Shown here one piece after another: positions 7,372 through 17,517 of a stretch of 64,000 bases of DNA. The translations under genes were made by a program, and so were the position numbers. The notes under the pieces were generated by a model. The model searched no databases. It saw nothing but the letters and a program-made list of their open reading frames with translations, and was not told the DNA's origin. Position 1 is the stretch's first letter. Each line of letters begins with the position of its first letter. The stretch lies in assembly GCF_004000605.1 (NCBI RefSeq), contig NZ_CP018911.1, positions 1,922,001 through 1,986,000 of the forward strand, given 5' to 3'. This DNA comes from Glycocaulis alkaliphilus. GTDB taxonomy: Bacteria > Pseudomonadota > Alphaproteobacteria > Caulobacterales > Maricaulaceae.

Positions 7372-9699
7372 CTACCGCACCGGTTCCGGCTTGCGTTTCA
7401 CGCCGGACTTGCCCTTGCCTTGCGGCTTGATGCGGTCGCCGGGGATGATCTCGAAATCGAGACGTTCCTCATCGGCGGCATCGACATCGACCTTCACCAC
7501 ACCGCCCTTGCGCAGCTGGCCAAAGAGAATTTCGTCGGCCAGAGGCTTCTTGATGTGCTCCTGGATCACGCGCCCCAGCGGACGCGCACCGAACTTCTCA
7601 TCGTAGCCACGCACCGCCAGCCAGGCCTTCGCAGGCTCGGTTAGCTCGAAGGTCACGCCCCGGTCGGACAGCTGGGCTTCCAGCTCCAGAACGAATTTCT
7701 CCACCACGCGGGCGACGACATCCTGCTTCAGGCCGGCAAAGCCGATCACGGCATCGAGCCGGTTGCGGAATTCCGGCGTAAACAGCTTTTCAATCGCTGC
7801 CGTGTCCTCGCCCTCGCGCTTGCCGCGGCCAAAGCCGATGGCTTCCTTCGCGGCATCAGACGCGCCCGCATTCGTGGTCATGATCAGGACCACGTTGCGG
7901 AAATCGATCTTCTTGCCGTTGGCGTCGGTCAGCTCGCCATTATCCATCACCTGCAGGAGGATGTTGAAGATGTCCGGGTGCGCCTTCTCGATCTCGTCCA
8001 TCAGCAGGACCGAGTGCGGATGCTGGTCGACCGCATCGGAAAGCTGGCCGCCCTGATCATAGCCAACATAGCCTGGAGGCGCGCCCAGCAGGCGGCTCAC
8101 CGTATGGCGCTCCATATATTCGCTCATGTCAAAGCGCAGGAGTTCCACGCCCAGTACCGAAGCGAGCTGACGGGCGACTTCGGTCTTGCCTACGCCGGTG
8201 GGGCCGGAGAAGAGATAGCAGCCAATGGGCTTTCTCGGCTCGCGCAGGCCCGCACGGGCGAGCTTGATCGCGCTGGAGAGTTTCGAGATAGCCTCGTCCT
8301 GGCCGAACACCACGCGTTTCAGCGAGACATCGAGATCTTTCAGCACCCGCTCGTCGGACTTCGATACCGATTTCGGGGGGATGCGGGCCATCTTGGCGAC
8401 GACCGTCTCCACTTCCTTCACACCAATGGTTTTCTTGCGCTTGGACGCAGGCACAAGACGCATGGAGGCACCAGCCTCGTCGATCACGTCGATGGCCTTG
8501 TCCGGCAGTTTGCGGTCGCCGATATAGCGGTCGGCCAGCTCCACCGCGCTTTTCAGCGCTTCATTGGTGAAGCGCACATCGTGGAAGTCCTCGAAATAGG
8601 GTTTGAGCCCCTGCAGGATCTTGATGGAGTCCGGCACGGACGGCTCGACCACATCGATCTTCTGGAAGCGGCGGGCAAGCGCCCGGTCCTTCTCGAAGTG
8701 CTGGCGGTATTCCTTGTAGGTCGTTGAACCCATGCAGCGCAGCGAGCCGGACTGCAGGGCGGGCTTTAGCAGGTTGGAGGCATCCATCGCCCCGCCGGAC
8801 GTGGCGCCCGCACCAATGACGGTGTGAATTTCGTCGATGAACAGCACGGCGTTGGGCCGCGCTTCCAGCGCCTTGACCACCTGCTTGACGCGTTCCTCGA
8901 AATCGCCGCGATAGCGCGTGCCAGCCAGCAGCGCGCCCATATCAAGCGAGTAGATCGTCGCCTCTTCGAGCACTTCAGGCACATTGCCTTCCACGATCAG
9001 GCGGGCAAGGCCTTCGGCGATGGCCGTCTTGCCGACGCCCGGATCACCCACCAGAAGCGGATTGTTCTTGCGGCGGCGGCAGAGAATCTGCACGCAGCGC
9101 TCAACTTCCGCGGCGCGCCCGATCAGCGGATCAACGCTGCCGGCTTTCGCCTTGGCATTGAGATCAACGCAATAGGCGGCCAGCGCATCATCCTTGTCGT
9201 CGGCCGCGTCCTCATCGGCCTCGTCAGCGCCCATGGGGCGGCGGCTCTCGTCCGCGCCCGCCTTCTTGGCGATGCCGTGGGAGATGAAATTGACCGCGTC
9301 ATAGCGGGTCATGTCGCGCTCAGCCAGGAAGTAGGCCGCGTGGCTCTCGCGCTCGGCAAAGAGCGCGACGAGCACGTTCGCGCCGGTCACTTCCTCACGG
9401 CCCGAATTCTGGACGTGAATCACCGCACGCTGGATGACGCGCTGGAAACCGGCCGTGGGCTTTGCATCATCATCATTATCGACGATCAGGCTCGCCAGCT
9501 CGTTATCGACATAGTCGCCGAGCGTGGCGCGCAGCTCCTCCACATCGACATCGCAGGCGCGCATGACCGCTGCAGCGTCCTCGTCATCGCAGAGGGCCAG
9601 CAGCAGATGCTCCAGCGTCGCGAACTCATGCCGGCGCTCATTGGCCGCCGTCAGCGCGATATGCAGGCTTTGCTCAAGGGCAGGCGAAAATGATGGCAC
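7372..9699 (-). CDS. clpA: ATP-dependent Clp protease ATP-binding subunit ClpA
   Basis: Hexameric AAA+ unfoldase that feeds substrates to ClpP. It is 775 residues. The N-terminal double Clp-N domain (about 1-145) docks ClpS. D1 has Walker [14 protein letters not shown] and Walker [14 protein letters not shown]2 has [27 protein letters not shown] and the ClpP-binding loop IGFGRG. There is no long ClpB-type middle domain, which separates it from ClpB. The C-terminus carries a Lys/Arg-rich tail. It follows clpS by 4 bp, the usual clpS-clpA operon. Confidence 0.97.
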   Translation of the reverse strand: MPSFSPALEQSLHIALTAANERRHEFATLEHLLLALCDDEDAAAVMRACDVDVEELRATLGDYVDNELASLIVDNDDDAKPTAGFQRVIQRAVIHVQNSGREEVTGANVLVALFAERESHAAYFLAERDMTRYDAVNFISHGIAKKAGADESRRPMGADEADEDAADDKDDALAAYCVDLNAKAKAGSVDPLIGRAAEVERCVQILCRRRKNNPLLVGDPGVGKTAIAEGLARLIVEGNVPEVLEEATIYSLDMGALLAGTRYRGDFEERVKQVVKALEARPNAVLFIDEIHTVIGAGATSGGAMDASNLLKPALQSGSLRCMGSTTYKEYRQHFEKDRALARRFQKIDVVEPSVPDSIKILQGLKPYFEDFHDVRFTNEALKSAVELADRYIGDRKLPDKAIDVIDEAGASMRLVPASKRKKTIGVKEVETVVAKMARIPPKSVSKSDERVLKDLDVSLKRVVFGQDEAISKLSSAIKLARAGLREPRKPIGCYLFSGPTGVGKTEVARQLASVLGVELLRFDMSEYMERHTVSRLLGAPPGYVGYDQGGQLSDAVDQHPHSVLLMDEIEKAHPDIFNILLQVMDNGELTDANGKKIDFRNVVLIMTTNAGASDAAKEAIGFGRGKREGEDTAAIEKLFTPEFRNRLDAVIGFAGLKQDVVARVVEKFVLELEAQLSDRGVTFELTEPAKAWLAVRGYDEKFGARPLGRVIQEHIKKPLADEILFGQLRKGGVVKVDVDAADEERLDFEIIPGDRIKPQGKGKSGVKRKPEPVR

Positions 9700-9703
9700 G
9701 GGA

Positions 9704-10093
9704 CTAGTCCTTTTCCATGGTGCACTGGAGAGGATGCTGTGCCCGGCGTGCCGCGTCCATAACCTGCGCCACCTTGGTCTCAGCTACCTCGAAGGTAAAA
9801 ACGCCGCAAACCCCCACCCCATTCTGGTGAACATGCAGCATGATGCGAGTCGCGTCTTCCTGGTCCTTGTGAAATATGACCATCAGAACCTGAATGACGA
9901 ATTCCATCGGCGTAAAGTCGTCATTGAGCAGCAGGACCTTGTACATGGACGGGCGCTCGGTACGCGGGCGCGTTTTCACGGTAATGCCCGTCTGGCGCTC
10001 CGTGTCGCCGGGCCCAGGTGCCGATGGCCCCTTTGGTCCCGATGGTTTGCGCGGGTCCGTCATGCCCATTCGCTGGTCCGCCTCGCTTCGCAT
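9704..10093 (-). CDS. clpS: ClpS adaptor for N-end rule substrates
   Basis: Adaptor that binds N-degron residues and delivers substrates to ClpA. The conserved core is [17 protein letters not shown] (about 51-67), with the hydrophobic pocket. [19 protein letters not shown] then leads to the C-terminal helix and [11 protein letters not shown]. The first 45 residues are Pro/Gly/Arg-rich and disordered-looking, as expected for the ClpS extension that enters ClpA. The GGAGACGC before the ATG at 10093 supports the long start; ATGs at 10069 and 10063 are alternatives. Confidence 0.95.
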   Translation of the reverse strand: MRSEADQRMGMTDPRKPSGPKGPSAPGPGDTERQTGITVKTRPRTERPSMYKVLLLNDDFTPMEFVIQVLMVIFHKDQEDATRIMLHVHQNGVGVCGVFTFEVAETKVAQVMDAARRAQHPLQCTMEKD

Positions 10094-10226
10094 GCGTCTC
10101 CGGGCGAATTGCCGCCCGTCCGGAGAATTAAATAGGCATGCGGGGGCCAGTGAGAAGCCCCCCAGAGCGGCTTGTTAACAGTCCGCGCTGGCAGCGGGCG
10201 GCTGGAAACACATTTTTGAAGGGGCT

Positions 10227-10302
10227 TGGTGAGCCGGCCGGGGCTCGAACCCGGGACCTACTGATTAAAAGTCAGTTGCTCTACCAGCTGAGCTACCGGC
10301 TC
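10227..10302 (-). tRNA. tRNA-Lys (anticodon UUU)
   Basis: On the minus strand the acceptor GAGCCGG pairs with CCGGCTC. The D-arm has AGCTCAGCTGGTAGAG, the anticodon stem ACTGA/TCAGT holds the loop CTTTTAA, and the T-arm is CCGGGTTCGAGCCCCGG. Discriminator A is followed by encoded CCA at 10227-10229. It is 76 nt, a canonical class I tRNA. Confidence 0.98.
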
Positions 10303-10445
10303 TCATCAAGAGTGCGCGTATCTATAGAGGCCCGCCGCGCCGGTCAAGGCGCTCAAGTGCGTCACGATTGCGCGTTTCACCCTCATGTTTGCCATGGCTT
10401 TGCCATCATGGACAGACACTCTGCTCCGGCAGGAGGACGGGCTTG

Positions 10446-11051
10446 ATGAATTTTGCGCGTATGGTGGTGATATGTGGCGTGTCGGCGCTGGCGGTTTCCG
10501 CCTGCACGACATCGCGCGAAACCTTTGATGAAGCAGCCGGGCGCACCATGCCGGCCGCCTATGATGCGCTGGGCGCGCCGCGCGAGCGTCCGGGCGCGGT
10601 GATGGTGGAGGAAGGCGAGCGCACCGTCCCCACACCCTATGGCGGCTCTGGCGCGCGCCGGGTCTGCTCCACCGTGGCGACCGACATTGCGCGCCTGACA
10701 GCCGTACTCGGCCCCGATCGCGAGCAGCCCCCTGCCCGTGACGAAACAGCCGAGGAGGCCCGCGAGCGCTCCATGTGGGATAGCGGGCAGGATTTGCTGT
10801 CGCGCGCGCCGGACGCCGCTCAGGACGCAGCCGTGGACGCCTATTATTCGGCCATTGTGGGGCTGAACCCGGTCCGGCCCGTCGCCCGCTTTGTGCAGAA
10901 TTCGGCGCGTATCGAGGCGCAGGCCCGCGCCCAGCGCGAAATGGCCGACCGCCGCCGTGCATACTTGCGCGGCCTGTTTGACGGGTATGGCTGCAACCGG
11001 CGCATCCTGGAACAGACCTTTATCCGCTACGGGCTGGCGGAGGGGGAATGA
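10446..11051 (+). CDS. Uncharacterised lipoprotein
   Basis: 201 residues. The N-terminus MNFARMVVICGVSALAVSAC is a lipoprotein signal with lipobox VSAC, so it is probably anchored in the inner or outer membrane facing the periplasm. The body is Ala/Arg/Glu-rich with no recognised domain. The C-terminal third contains REMADRRRAYLRGLFDGYGC, closely paralleled in the exported protein at 14641-15126 (REIAEKRWYWLSGLYEGGQC). AGGAGG lies nine bases before the ATG; a TTG immediately upstream is an alternative. Function unknown. Confidence 0.75.
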   Translation: MNFARMVVICGVSALAVSACTTSRETFDEAAGRTMPAAYDALGAPRERPGAVMVEEGERTVPTPYGGSGARRVCSTVATDIARLTAVLGPDREQPPARDETAEEARERSMWDSGQDLLSRAPDAAQDAAVDAYYSAIVGLNPVRPVARFVQNSARIEAQARAQREMADRRRAYLRGLFDGYGCNRRILEQTFIRYGLAEGE

Positions 11052-11235
11052 TCCGGACGGATGCTTCCGGCACGGATCTGAAGCCAGCAAAGGCGCCGTA
11101 AATCCAACACCCACGCGTGGTCATGTGACACTACTTGGCCAGCGCGGCGGGCAGTCTATATTCCCATTTAGCGCGCTCCACAGGGAGTATCGGGCAAGAA
11201 AGTCTGCCCTCCGCGCAGTTGAAGAGATGCTGTTC

Positions 11236-11640
11236 ATGACCGAAAATGTCGACATTCAAGTCTGTGACGTCCGGCACATCGTGCATATGCGTTTTCCCTC
11301 ACGGGTCAGTGCTGGCCAGCTCAGAGAAATCATTGGACAGTTGATGAGCGGCGCCATCCCCGCCGATTACAATATTCTGCTGGATTTCACACAGACAGAA
11401 CAGGCCAATGTCCCGGCGACGGAGATACTGGACCTGGCGATGAAGCGCCGCAAGATGTTGCCAGCCCATCCGCTTGCCCCGGTCAGAACCGCCGTGTTGG
11501 GCGTGAAAACGGATATTGAAGATGCTCTGGATGCCTGGGAGAGCTTCCTGACGGAAAGCCCGCCCGCAGTCATTTTCAACAGATTTGACAGCGAGACGCA
11601 GGCGCTGGCCTGGTTGACCGAAGGTCGGCAAGCGGACTAG
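11236..11640 (+). CDS. Hypothetical protein, possibly STAS/SpoIIAA-like
   Basis: About 134 residues, no signal peptide or membrane helix. Alternating strands and helices ([44 protein letters not shown]) and the closing F-D-S-E-x-x-A-L-A-W-L element resemble the SpoIIAA-like/STAS-SEC14 fold, whose members often end in EALAWL. This is a fold-level guess. The ATG at 11236 has GAAGAG nine bases upstream; an ATG at 11227 is also in frame. Its stop overlaps the tgt stop codon on the other strand. Confidence 0.55.
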   Translation: MTENVDIQVCDVRHIVHMRFPSRVSAGQLREIIGQLMSGAIPADYNILLDFTQTEQANVPATEILDLAMKRRKMLPAHPLAPVRTAVLGVKTDIEDALDAWESFLTESPPAVIFNRFDSETQALAWLTEGRQAD

Positions 11641-12767
11641 CCGCGCTTGCCTGTGCCCTCTTCCCAGCGGGCGAGGAACTCGTTGCGGAACGCCTCGAAC
11701 CGGCCTGCAGCAATGCTCGCGCGCATGCGCGCCACCAGATCCTCGTAATAGGCGACATTGTGCCAGGAGAGGATCATGGAGCCCAGATACTCCCCCGCGC
11801 GCACCAGATGATGCAGATAGGCCTTCGAGTAGTCGCGGCTGGCCGGGCAGTTCACCGCCTCGTTGAGCGGGCTTACATCCTCGGCATATTGCGCGTTTTT
11901 CAGGTTGAACGGGCCATAGTCTGACCAGGCCTGACCATGGCGGCCAGAACGGGTCGGCATCACGCAGTCGAACATATCGATCCCGCGCGCCACCGCCTCC
12001 ACAAGGTCAATCGGGCGGCCTACACCCATCAGATAACGCGGGCGATCCTGCGGCAGGTGCGGCGTTGTCACGTCCAGCACATTGCACATCATCTCAAACC
12101 CCTCGCCCACAGCGAGCCCGCCGACCGCATAGCCATCAAAGCCAGTCTCGATCAGGGCTTCGGCGGACTGTTGACGTAAGTCCGGATAGACAGAGCCCTG
12201 CACGATGCCGAACAGGTTCTGGGTCTCGCGCCCCCCGAAAGCCTCTCTCGAGCGCCGCCCCCAGCGGATGGAAAGCTCCATGGATTTCGCTGCCGCGTCG
12301 CGTTCACACGGGAAGGGCGTGCATTCATCCAGCTGCATGGAGATGTCGGCGCCCAGAAGGTCGGCCTGAATCTCGATAGAGCGCTCCGGGGTCAGCATGT
12401 GTTTGGAGCCATCGATATGGCTTTTGAAGGCCACCCCCTCCTCGCTCATCTTGCGAAGCCCTGCGAGCGACCAGACCTGAAACCCGCCAGAGTCAGTCAG
12501 GATCGGCCCGTCCCAGCGCATGAAGTGATGCAGGCCGCCAAGGCGCTTCACCCGCTCCGCGCCGGGGCGCAGCATGAGGTGGTAGGTATTGCCCAGAAGA
12601 ATGTCCGCGCCTGCCTGCCTTACCTGATCGGGATAGAGCGCCTTTACGGTCGCTGCCGTCCCCACCGGCATGAAGGCAGGCGTGCGGATCTCCCCGCGCG
12701 ATGTTTTCAACGTGCCGGTGCGCGCCTGGCCATCGACGGCGGCGATCTCAAAGGGAAAACTGGCCAT
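11637..12767 (-). CDS. tgt: tRNA-guanine transglycosylase
   Basis: Exchanges guanine-34 for preQ1 in GUN-anticodon tRNAs during queuosine synthesis. It is 376 residues from the ATG at 12767. Hallmarks are [29 protein letters not shown], the nucleophile region [32 protein letters not shown], and the second aspartate in [14 protein letters not shown]. The usual zinc-binding C-terminal C-x-C-x2-C-x(n)-H site is not intact. [21 protein letters not shown] keeps one Cys and the His, where most family members read C-x-C-x2-C. That is worth noting, although eukaryotic-like and some bacterial enzymes vary here. Confidence 0.95.
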   Translation of the reverse strand: MASFPFEIAAVDGQARTGTLKTSRGEIRTPAFMPVGTAATVKALYPDQVRQAGADILLGNTYHLMLRPGAERVKRLGGLHHFMRWDGPILTDSGGFQVWSLAGLRKMSEEGVAFKSHIDGSKHMLTPERSIEIQADLLGADISMQLDECTPFPCERDAAAKSMELSIRWGRRSREAFGGRETQNLFGIVQGSVYPDLRQQSAEALIETGFDGYAVGGLAVGEGFEMMCNVLDVTTPHLPQDRPRYLMGVGRPIDLVEAVARGIDMFDCVMPTRSGRHGQAWSDYGPFNLKNAQYAEDVSPLNEAVNCPASRDYSKAYLHHLVRAGEYLGSMILSWHNVAYYEDLVARMRASIAAGRFEAFRNEFLARWEEGTGKRG

Positions 12768-12807
12768 GTGAGTCGGATGTCCTGATGCGGCGGGGAAAGT
12801 GGAACGG

Positions 12808-14355
12808 ATGAGCTGGAAAGACGAAATTGAAGAGTTGCGCAAGCGTCAGGCGCTGACACGCGCCATGGGCGGGCCGGAAAAACTGGAGCGCCAGCGCGCC
12901 GCAGGACGGCTGAATGTGCGCGAGCGCATCGCCCTTCTATCCGATGAGGGCAGTTTTCGCGAGATCGGCTCCATAGCAGGCACAGCGAGCTATGATGAGG
13001 ACGGCAAGCTCACCGGCCTGATGCCCGCCAACTGCGTCTTTGGCCGCGCTAAAGTGCGGGGCCGCGACGTGGTACTGGTGGCTGATGATTTCACCGTGCG
13101 CGGCGGGGCGGCAGACGCCGCCATCGTCGAAAAGCAGATTCAAGCCGAAGCCATGGCGCGGGACTTGCGCCTGCCGCTTCTGCGCCTGATCGAAGGCACG
13201 GGCGGCGGGGGCTCGGTCAAATCCATTCTCGACATGGGTGCCACTTACGTGCCCTTCAATCCGGCCTGGGATCTGGTGGTGGAGAATCTGGAGACCGTGC
13301 CTGTAGTCTCGCTGCTGCTGGGGCCCGTGGCAGGGCTGGGCGCAGCCCGCGCCGTCTCCAGCCATTATTCGGTGATGGTCCAGGGGCAGGCGCAGATGTT
13401 CGTCGCAGGGCCGCCTGTGGTCGCGGGCATTGGCGAGCACGTCACCAAGGAGGAGCTGGGCGGGGCGGACATCCAGCTTGCCGCTGGCGCGGTCGATGAC
13501 GCCTTTGCCAGCGAAGCCGAAGCGATGGAGGCCGCGCGCTGGTTCCTCTCCTATCTGCCAAACTCCGTCCATGAACTGCCCGCTCGCACCACGCCGAAGG
13601 ACGATCCGGCACGCACCGATCCGGCGCTCTCCTCAATCGTGCCGCGCGACAAGCGCTACGCCTATGACATGCACGCCATTCTCGCCTCGACCATGGACAA
13701 GGGGTCGGTCTTCGAGATGGGCCGCAATTTCGGCCAGTCCGTCATCACCGCCTTTGCACGGCTCGATGGCTGGCCGGTGGCGGTGGTCGCGTCGAACCCC
13801 AAAGTCTATGGCGGCGGGTGGACAGCAGAGGCCGCGCAGAAAGTGACGCGCTTCATCGATCTGGCCGAAACCTTCCGCCTGCCGATTGTCCATTTCGTGG
13901 ATATTCCCGGCTTCGTCATCGGCACGCGCGCCGAACGCGCAGGGACCATCCGCCATGGCGCGCGAGCGCTCGCCGCGCTCTATCAGGCCAGCGTTCCCAT
14001 GTGCGCGATCATCGTGCGCAAAGCCTTTGGCGTCGCCGGTGCGGCCATGATGAACCATACCGGCTTTCGCTATCGCTATGCCTGGCCGTCAGGCGATTGG
14101 GGCTCACTGCCGCTCGAAGGCGGGGTGGAGGCGGCGTTCAAGGCGGCGCTCGAAACAGCCGAAGACCCGGCCGCGATGAAAGCGGAGCTCTCCCGCCAGA
14201 TGCGCGCCTTCTCCTCCCCCTTCAAGACGGCCGAACGCTTCTGGGTGGAGGAGATCATCGATCCAGCAGAGACACGGCCTTTGCTGACCGAGTTTGCGCG
14301 GCTCTCTGCGCCTCTGCGGGAGCGGGGAGAGCGGAAGCCACGCTATCGGCCTTAG
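12808..14355 (+). CDS. Acyl-CoA carboxylase carboxyltransferase (beta) subunit
   Basis: 515 residues of the PccB/MccB-type carboxyltransferase family, which transfers carboxyl from carboxybiotin to an acyl-CoA. There are two crotonase-like halves. The N half has [28 protein letters not shown] and [17 protein letters not shown]. The C half has [20 protein letters not shown], the [23 protein letters not shown] oxyanion segment and [13 protein letters not shown]. No biotin carboxylase or biotinyl subunit lies nearby, so the acyl substrate is open. ATG at 12808 is preferred (GGGGAAAG upstream) over a GTG three codons earlier. Confidence 0.88.
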   Translation: MSWKDEIEELRKRQALTRAMGGPEKLERQRAAGRLNVRERIALLSDEGSFREIGSIAGTASYDEDGKLTGLMPANCVFGRAKVRGRDVVLVADDFTVRGGAADAAIVEKQIQAEAMARDLRLPLLRLIEGTGGGGSVKSILDMGATYVPFNPAWDLVVENLETVPVVSLLLGPVAGLGAARAVSSHYSVMVQGQAQMFVAGPPVVAGIGEHVTKEELGGADIQLAAGAVDDAFASEAEAMEAARWFLSYLPNSVHELPARTTPKDDPARTDPALSSIVPRDKRYAYDMHAILASTMDKGSVFEMGRNFGQSVITAFARLDGWPVAVVASNPKVYGGGWTAEAAQKVTRFIDLAETFRLPIVHFVDIPGFVIGTRAERAGTIRHGARALAALYQASVPMCAIIVRKAFGVAGAAMMNHTGFRYRYAWPSGDWGSLPLEGGVEAAFKAALETAEDPAAMKAELSRQMRAFSSPFKTAERFWVEEIIDPAETRPLLTEFARLSAPLRERGERKPRYRP

Positions 14356-14379
14356 GGGATTGTCATTCTGTGGACCGGT

Positions 14380-14491
14380 TTCCTCCCCCGTTTACGGGGG
14401 AGGTGTCAGCGAAGCTGACGGAGGGGGGAGCTTTTTTGAACAATCCCCCCTCGGCCCTTCGGGCCACTCCCCCCGTAAACGGGGGGAGAAA
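14380..14491. repeat. About 112-bp multi-hairpin intergenic element, copy A
   Basis: Starts TTCCTCCCCCGTTTACGGGGG and ends about CGGGGGGAGAAACC. It consists of three consecutive inverted repeats: CCTCCCCCGT/ACGGGGGAGG, then GGAGGGGGGAG answered by CCCCCCTC, then CTCCCCCCG/CGGGGGGAG, with a T-run between. A second copy of the same order, spacing and orientation is at 27770-27885. It occupies most of the gap after the carboxyltransferase gene. No gene is visible in the rest of this 285-bp gap. Confidence 0.75.
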
Positions 14492-14640
14492 CCGTTCCCT
14501 CGGGATCGCGCAGCGATCCAAAGATGGAAGCAAAACCAACACCTTAAAAACCTTACCAGCTTCGTCAGATGCAACACGGCACGCTTTGAGGGACGGTCCC
14601 TTCCGTTAGCTCCTTTGGGGGAGTGAGAAGGAGAACCGTC

Positions 14641-15126
14641 ATGAAACGCATCCTCTTTGCCGGGCTGGCGATGGCCGCCCTGTCTGCACCCGCCCTCGCC
14701 CAGCAAGGCCAGGTGATCCGCATGGGCGATAGCGCGCTGTCCTGCCGCGAAGTGATCGTGGAAGCCAATGCTGCCGCCGAAGTCCTTGGCGGCGCGCCCG
14801 AAGGCGGCGTTTTCGATTCCACCTATGCGACCGAGGCTGCAACCGGCCTCGCGCAGCAGGCCGCGCTGATGTCAGGAGCGGGTCGGGCCATTCCCGGCAT
14901 CGGCGCGGTTGGCGGCTTGATGCGCCAGCGCGCCCAGCAGCGTGAAGCCGAGCTGGCCGCCCAGCGCGAAATCGCCGAGAAGCGCTGGTACTGGCTCTCA
15001 GGGCTTTATGAAGGCGGGCAGTGCGACAGCGTGCTGCGGGCCGAAGCGCAAGCCGCTACAGCGGCAGCAGCTCAACCGCAATCAGATGAGCCGGTCTATG
15101 AAATGGGGGATCCGGCAGAAGAGTAA
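14641..15126 (+). CDS. Uncharacterised exported protein
   Basis: 161 residues with a clean Sec signal peptide (MKRILFAGLAMAALSAPALA, cleavage after ALA). It is therefore periplasmic or secreted. The middle is Ala/Gly-rich with a possible amphipathic or weakly hydrophobic stretch (residues about 75-105). EAELAAQREIAEKRWYWL and GLYEGGQC follow, then an acidic Ala/Gln-rich tail. The REIAEKRW...GLYEGGQC block parallels the lipoprotein at 10446-11051. AAGGAGAA precedes the ATG. Function unknown. Confidence 0.72.
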   Translation: MKRILFAGLAMAALSAPALAQQGQVIRMGDSALSCREVIVEANAAAEVLGGAPEGGVFDSTYATEAATGLAQQAALMSGAGRAIPGIGAVGGLMRQRAQQREAELAAQREIAEKRWYWLSGLYEGGQCDSVLRAEAQAATAAAAQPQSDEPVYEMGDPAEE

Positions 15127-15161
15127 GTCCCTCCTCTTCGCACGGTGCAGGCGTGCTGCCT

Positions 15162-16262
15162 TCAGTCCGGCCGTCCCCGGTTGCGGCTGAAGGCAGCGCG
15201 CAGCGCATTCATGGCCTCGCGTGACAGGGTGACATTCATGCCGGTTTCGCGGGCCTCATAGGCGTCCCAGCCGCTCGGCCAGCGCCACGCCGCCCAGTTT
15301 GCGCCAGCGCTTTCCAGCGCGGCAATACGGGTCTGGAAATAACGGCCCAGATCGGGCGCATGCAGCGCCGCGCCAAACTCCAGACAGCACCAGCGCGGAT
15401 AACCCGCCATCGCCTGTGCCAGATGGCGGCCGTCATCATTGAGGCGCACGCCGGCGCGCGCGCCCTGATGGGTATATTCCCGCGGCGCATAGTCATGCAC
15501 GTTGATGATTGTCTGCGCAGAGACACTCTGCATGGCGCCCAGCGCCTCTGCCCGCGCCCAGCGGTCCGGGCTGAGGATAAGCGGCACGCCAATGGCTTGC
15601 GGCCAGTTGCGGTCAATCGCGGCGGCGATTGCCGGCCAGACAGACGGATGGCCCAGATCACTGCCATTGGGTTCGACCATCGCCAGAATGCCCGCCAGCG
15701 CCGGATGCGAGCCAAAGCTGCGCGCCGCATGCAGGCACATGGCCACCCAGGCGGCCTGTGCCTCCTCATCGTGCCAGAGCGCATTGTTCAGCAGGCGGCG
15801 CGGATACCAGTCATCATCGGGGTGGAAGGCAAAGGCGCTGCGCCCCGGTCCGGTGCGAAAGCCAATGACCGTGTAGAGACCGGCACGCTGACACATATCC
15901 AGCCAGCGCCCGACATGGTCCTCAACCGCCGGATCAACGCCAAAGCGGCCCGTTTCACCAAACACGCCCGTGCCAGACCAGACGGCCAGATTGGCGCCTG
16001 CCTCGGCCAGTGAATCCAGCGCCGCCTGGGAGACAGGCGCACCCAGCGGCCCCGGCCCGAGAAACGTTGTGCCATCCAGCTCCGGATAGACGCGCCGCTG
16101 GGCAAACACAGCCCCGCGCAAATGCGGCCCGGATGTATTGTCCCACAAGGCCAGGCGGCCTGAAGGCGATGGATCGTAGGACGCAAGGCGCAGGCCCGGC
16201 GGCGCAAACGCGGCGCTGAAGGCCGCTCCGCCAGAGGCCAGCACATTGCGCCGGGTCGTCAT
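15162..16262 (-). CDS. Exported glycoside hydrolase-like protein (GH5/clan A type)
   Basis: 366 residues. An N-terminal MTTRRNVLASGGAAFSAAFA reads as a Tat-like or Sec signal, so export is expected. The body resembles a (beta/alpha)8 cellulase-type hydrolase: HLRGAVFAQRRVYPELDG at the start, TVIGFRTGPGR, a candidate acid/base glutamate in MVEPNGSD (near residue 201), the VHDYAPREYTH segment, and a candidate nucleophile in CLEFGA. The assignment rests on these motifs only. Its ATG overlaps the stop of the HfsK-like gene by 4 bp, so the two are translationally coupled. With the holdfast genes alongside, a polysaccharide-trimming role is inferred. Confidence 0.65.
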   Translation of the reverse strand: MTTRRNVLASGGAAFSAAFAPPGLRLASYDPSPSGRLALWDNTSGPHLRGAVFAQRRVYPELDGTTFLGPGPLGAPVSQAALDSLAEAGANLAVWSGTGVFGETGRFGVDPAVEDHVGRWLDMCQRAGLYTVIGFRTGPGRSAFAFHPDDDWYPRRLLNNALWHDEEAQAAWVAMCLHAARSFGSHPALAGILAMVEPNGSDLGHPSVWPAIAAAIDRNWPQAIGVPLILSPDRWARAEALGAMQSVSAQTIINVHDYAPREYTHQGARAGVRLNDDGRHLAQAMAGYPRWCCLEFGAALHAPDLGRYFQTRIAALESAGANWAAWRWPSGWDAYEARETGMNVTLSREAMNALRAAFSRNRGRPD

Positions 16263-17341
16263 GCCGCCCGGAACGCTGTGAAACGGTCGATACGCCGGAA
16301 GGCCCGGCCCGGAAGCGTGGAGATTGGCCCCAGCGGCAGGCGCTCGGCCGCATCCTGGATATTATCGGCCAGCTGGCGGGCAGCACCTGCCAGTGACGGC
16401 GCAGCCACATAGCCGGACATCAGCGGAAACTGCCAGCTGGCCAGTTCGCGCTTGAAGTCATATTCGCCCGGGCCAAGGTGGATTTCTTTCAATCCCTGGG
16501 CCGGCAATTCGCGTGCGATCTCAAGAAGCAGGTTCAAACCCGGTCCGACCCGTGCAAACTCAGGATCATAGACCGGAAACCAGTAGTGCAGCACCGTGCC
16601 GGAGCGCACGCCCACATGAGCGGCAGCCAGCTTTCCGTCAATCTCCAGGCTCGACACCAGCCGCTGTGCATTCTCAAGACCTTCAACGCCCAGCGCATTG
16701 ATGAGGCGGCGCGTCCAGTCCACCGAGAACACGTCGAAATGGCCGGTGCGCACATACTGGGCTGATTTCCACTCCAACGCCTTGGCCAGCACCTCGGGGC
16801 GGTCGTCATGAACCCTGAAGACGAAGCTCGTGGTCTCGTCCTCCAGCTTGCGCCTGCGGGCGCGCAGATTGCGGAAGGCCTTGGGTTCGACGGCGCCGCG
16901 CCCGGCAAGCCACGCCTCATATCCGGCGCTGAGATCAATCACCCAGGATCCGTCCGTGAAGTGCGCATGGGGGCGGAACGCGGCTTGCGTGCCGAGCGCG
17001 CCTGAGAAGTCGAAAACCTTCAGCCCTGCCTGGCGCAGGACCGCACGCAGATCAAACTGCGCATCGGACGGCGCGATAAAGCCGTGATGGTCGCCCAGCG
17101 GACCGCCCAGCGGCCGGGCATAGCCGAGCAGGCCCTGATGAAAGGGCAGGAAGCCGGTGATGGCACCCTTTTCGCGGATCACCGCAATGTGGGTATCACG
17201 GCGGGCCTGCGCCACCGCGTCGAGAAAACCGAGCGAGAAATAAGGGCTCGCCAGAGACGGGTTCGCGCCCTGAAACGCGCTCCACGCGCTGCGCTCATGG
17301 CTGCCCAGCAGGGATGCCCGGCATGTCTCGACTTCAACCAT
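16259..17341 (-). CDS. hfsK: HfsK/CelD-like GNAT-fold N-acyltransferase
   Basis: 360 residues, GNAT/FemAB-type acyltransferase of the BcsL/CelD family (cytoplasmic; no signal). Typical features are SPYFSLGFLDAVAQAR near the N-terminus, a basic central helix FRNLRARRRKLED, ALEWKSAQYVRTGHFDVF, and the C-terminal GNAT core (LAAAHVGVRSGTVLHYWFPVYD, GPGLNLLLEIARELPAQG, HLGPGEYDFKRELA). In Caulobacter, HfsK of this family modifies holdfast polysaccharide and affects cohesion. Here it sits divergently beside the flippase of the holdfast run and is coupled to a hydrolase-like gene. The symbol is a context-based assignment. Confidence 0.72.
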   Translation of the reverse strand: MVEVETCRASLLGSHERSAWSAFQGANPSLASPYFSLGFLDAVAQARRDTHIAVIREKGAITGFLPFHQGLLGYARPLGGPLGDHHGFIAPSDAQFDLRAVLRQAGLKVFDFSGALGTQAAFRPHAHFTDGSWVIDLSAGYEAWLAGRGAVEPKAFRNLRARRRKLEDETTSFVFRVHDDRPEVLAKALEWKSAQYVRTGHFDVFSVDWTRRLINALGVEGLENAQRLVSSLEIDGKLAAAHVGVRSGTVLHYWFPVYDPEFARVGPGLNLLLEIARELPAQGLKEIHLGPGEYDFKRELASWQFPLMSGYVAAPSLAGAARQLADNIQDAAERLPLGPISTLPGRAFRRIDRFTAFRAA

Positions 17342-17517
17342 TCATCCATCCCCATGAACGCGCGCAGCTACCCGCCTGCCCCATACCGGGACGGTTTTTA
17401 TCCGTCCGGTCTGGTTAAGGCGGTTCTTAAGGCTTGTTATGCATGCTGCGTTCCGCTGCGGCTCCGGCACCGGGCTTGCTAGCAGACAGACAATGTAGCG
17501 CACCGGAACGCCTGATA

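Noticed and set aside
6146-7606. 486-codon plus-strand open frame
   Set aside because: Antisense to kbl and the clpA end and runs through the palindromic repeats; His/Arg-rich shadow composition.
10138-10446. Plus-strand open frame containing ARTRDLLIKSQLLYQLSYR
   Set aside because: Antisense translation of tRNA-Lys; the remainder has no coding character.
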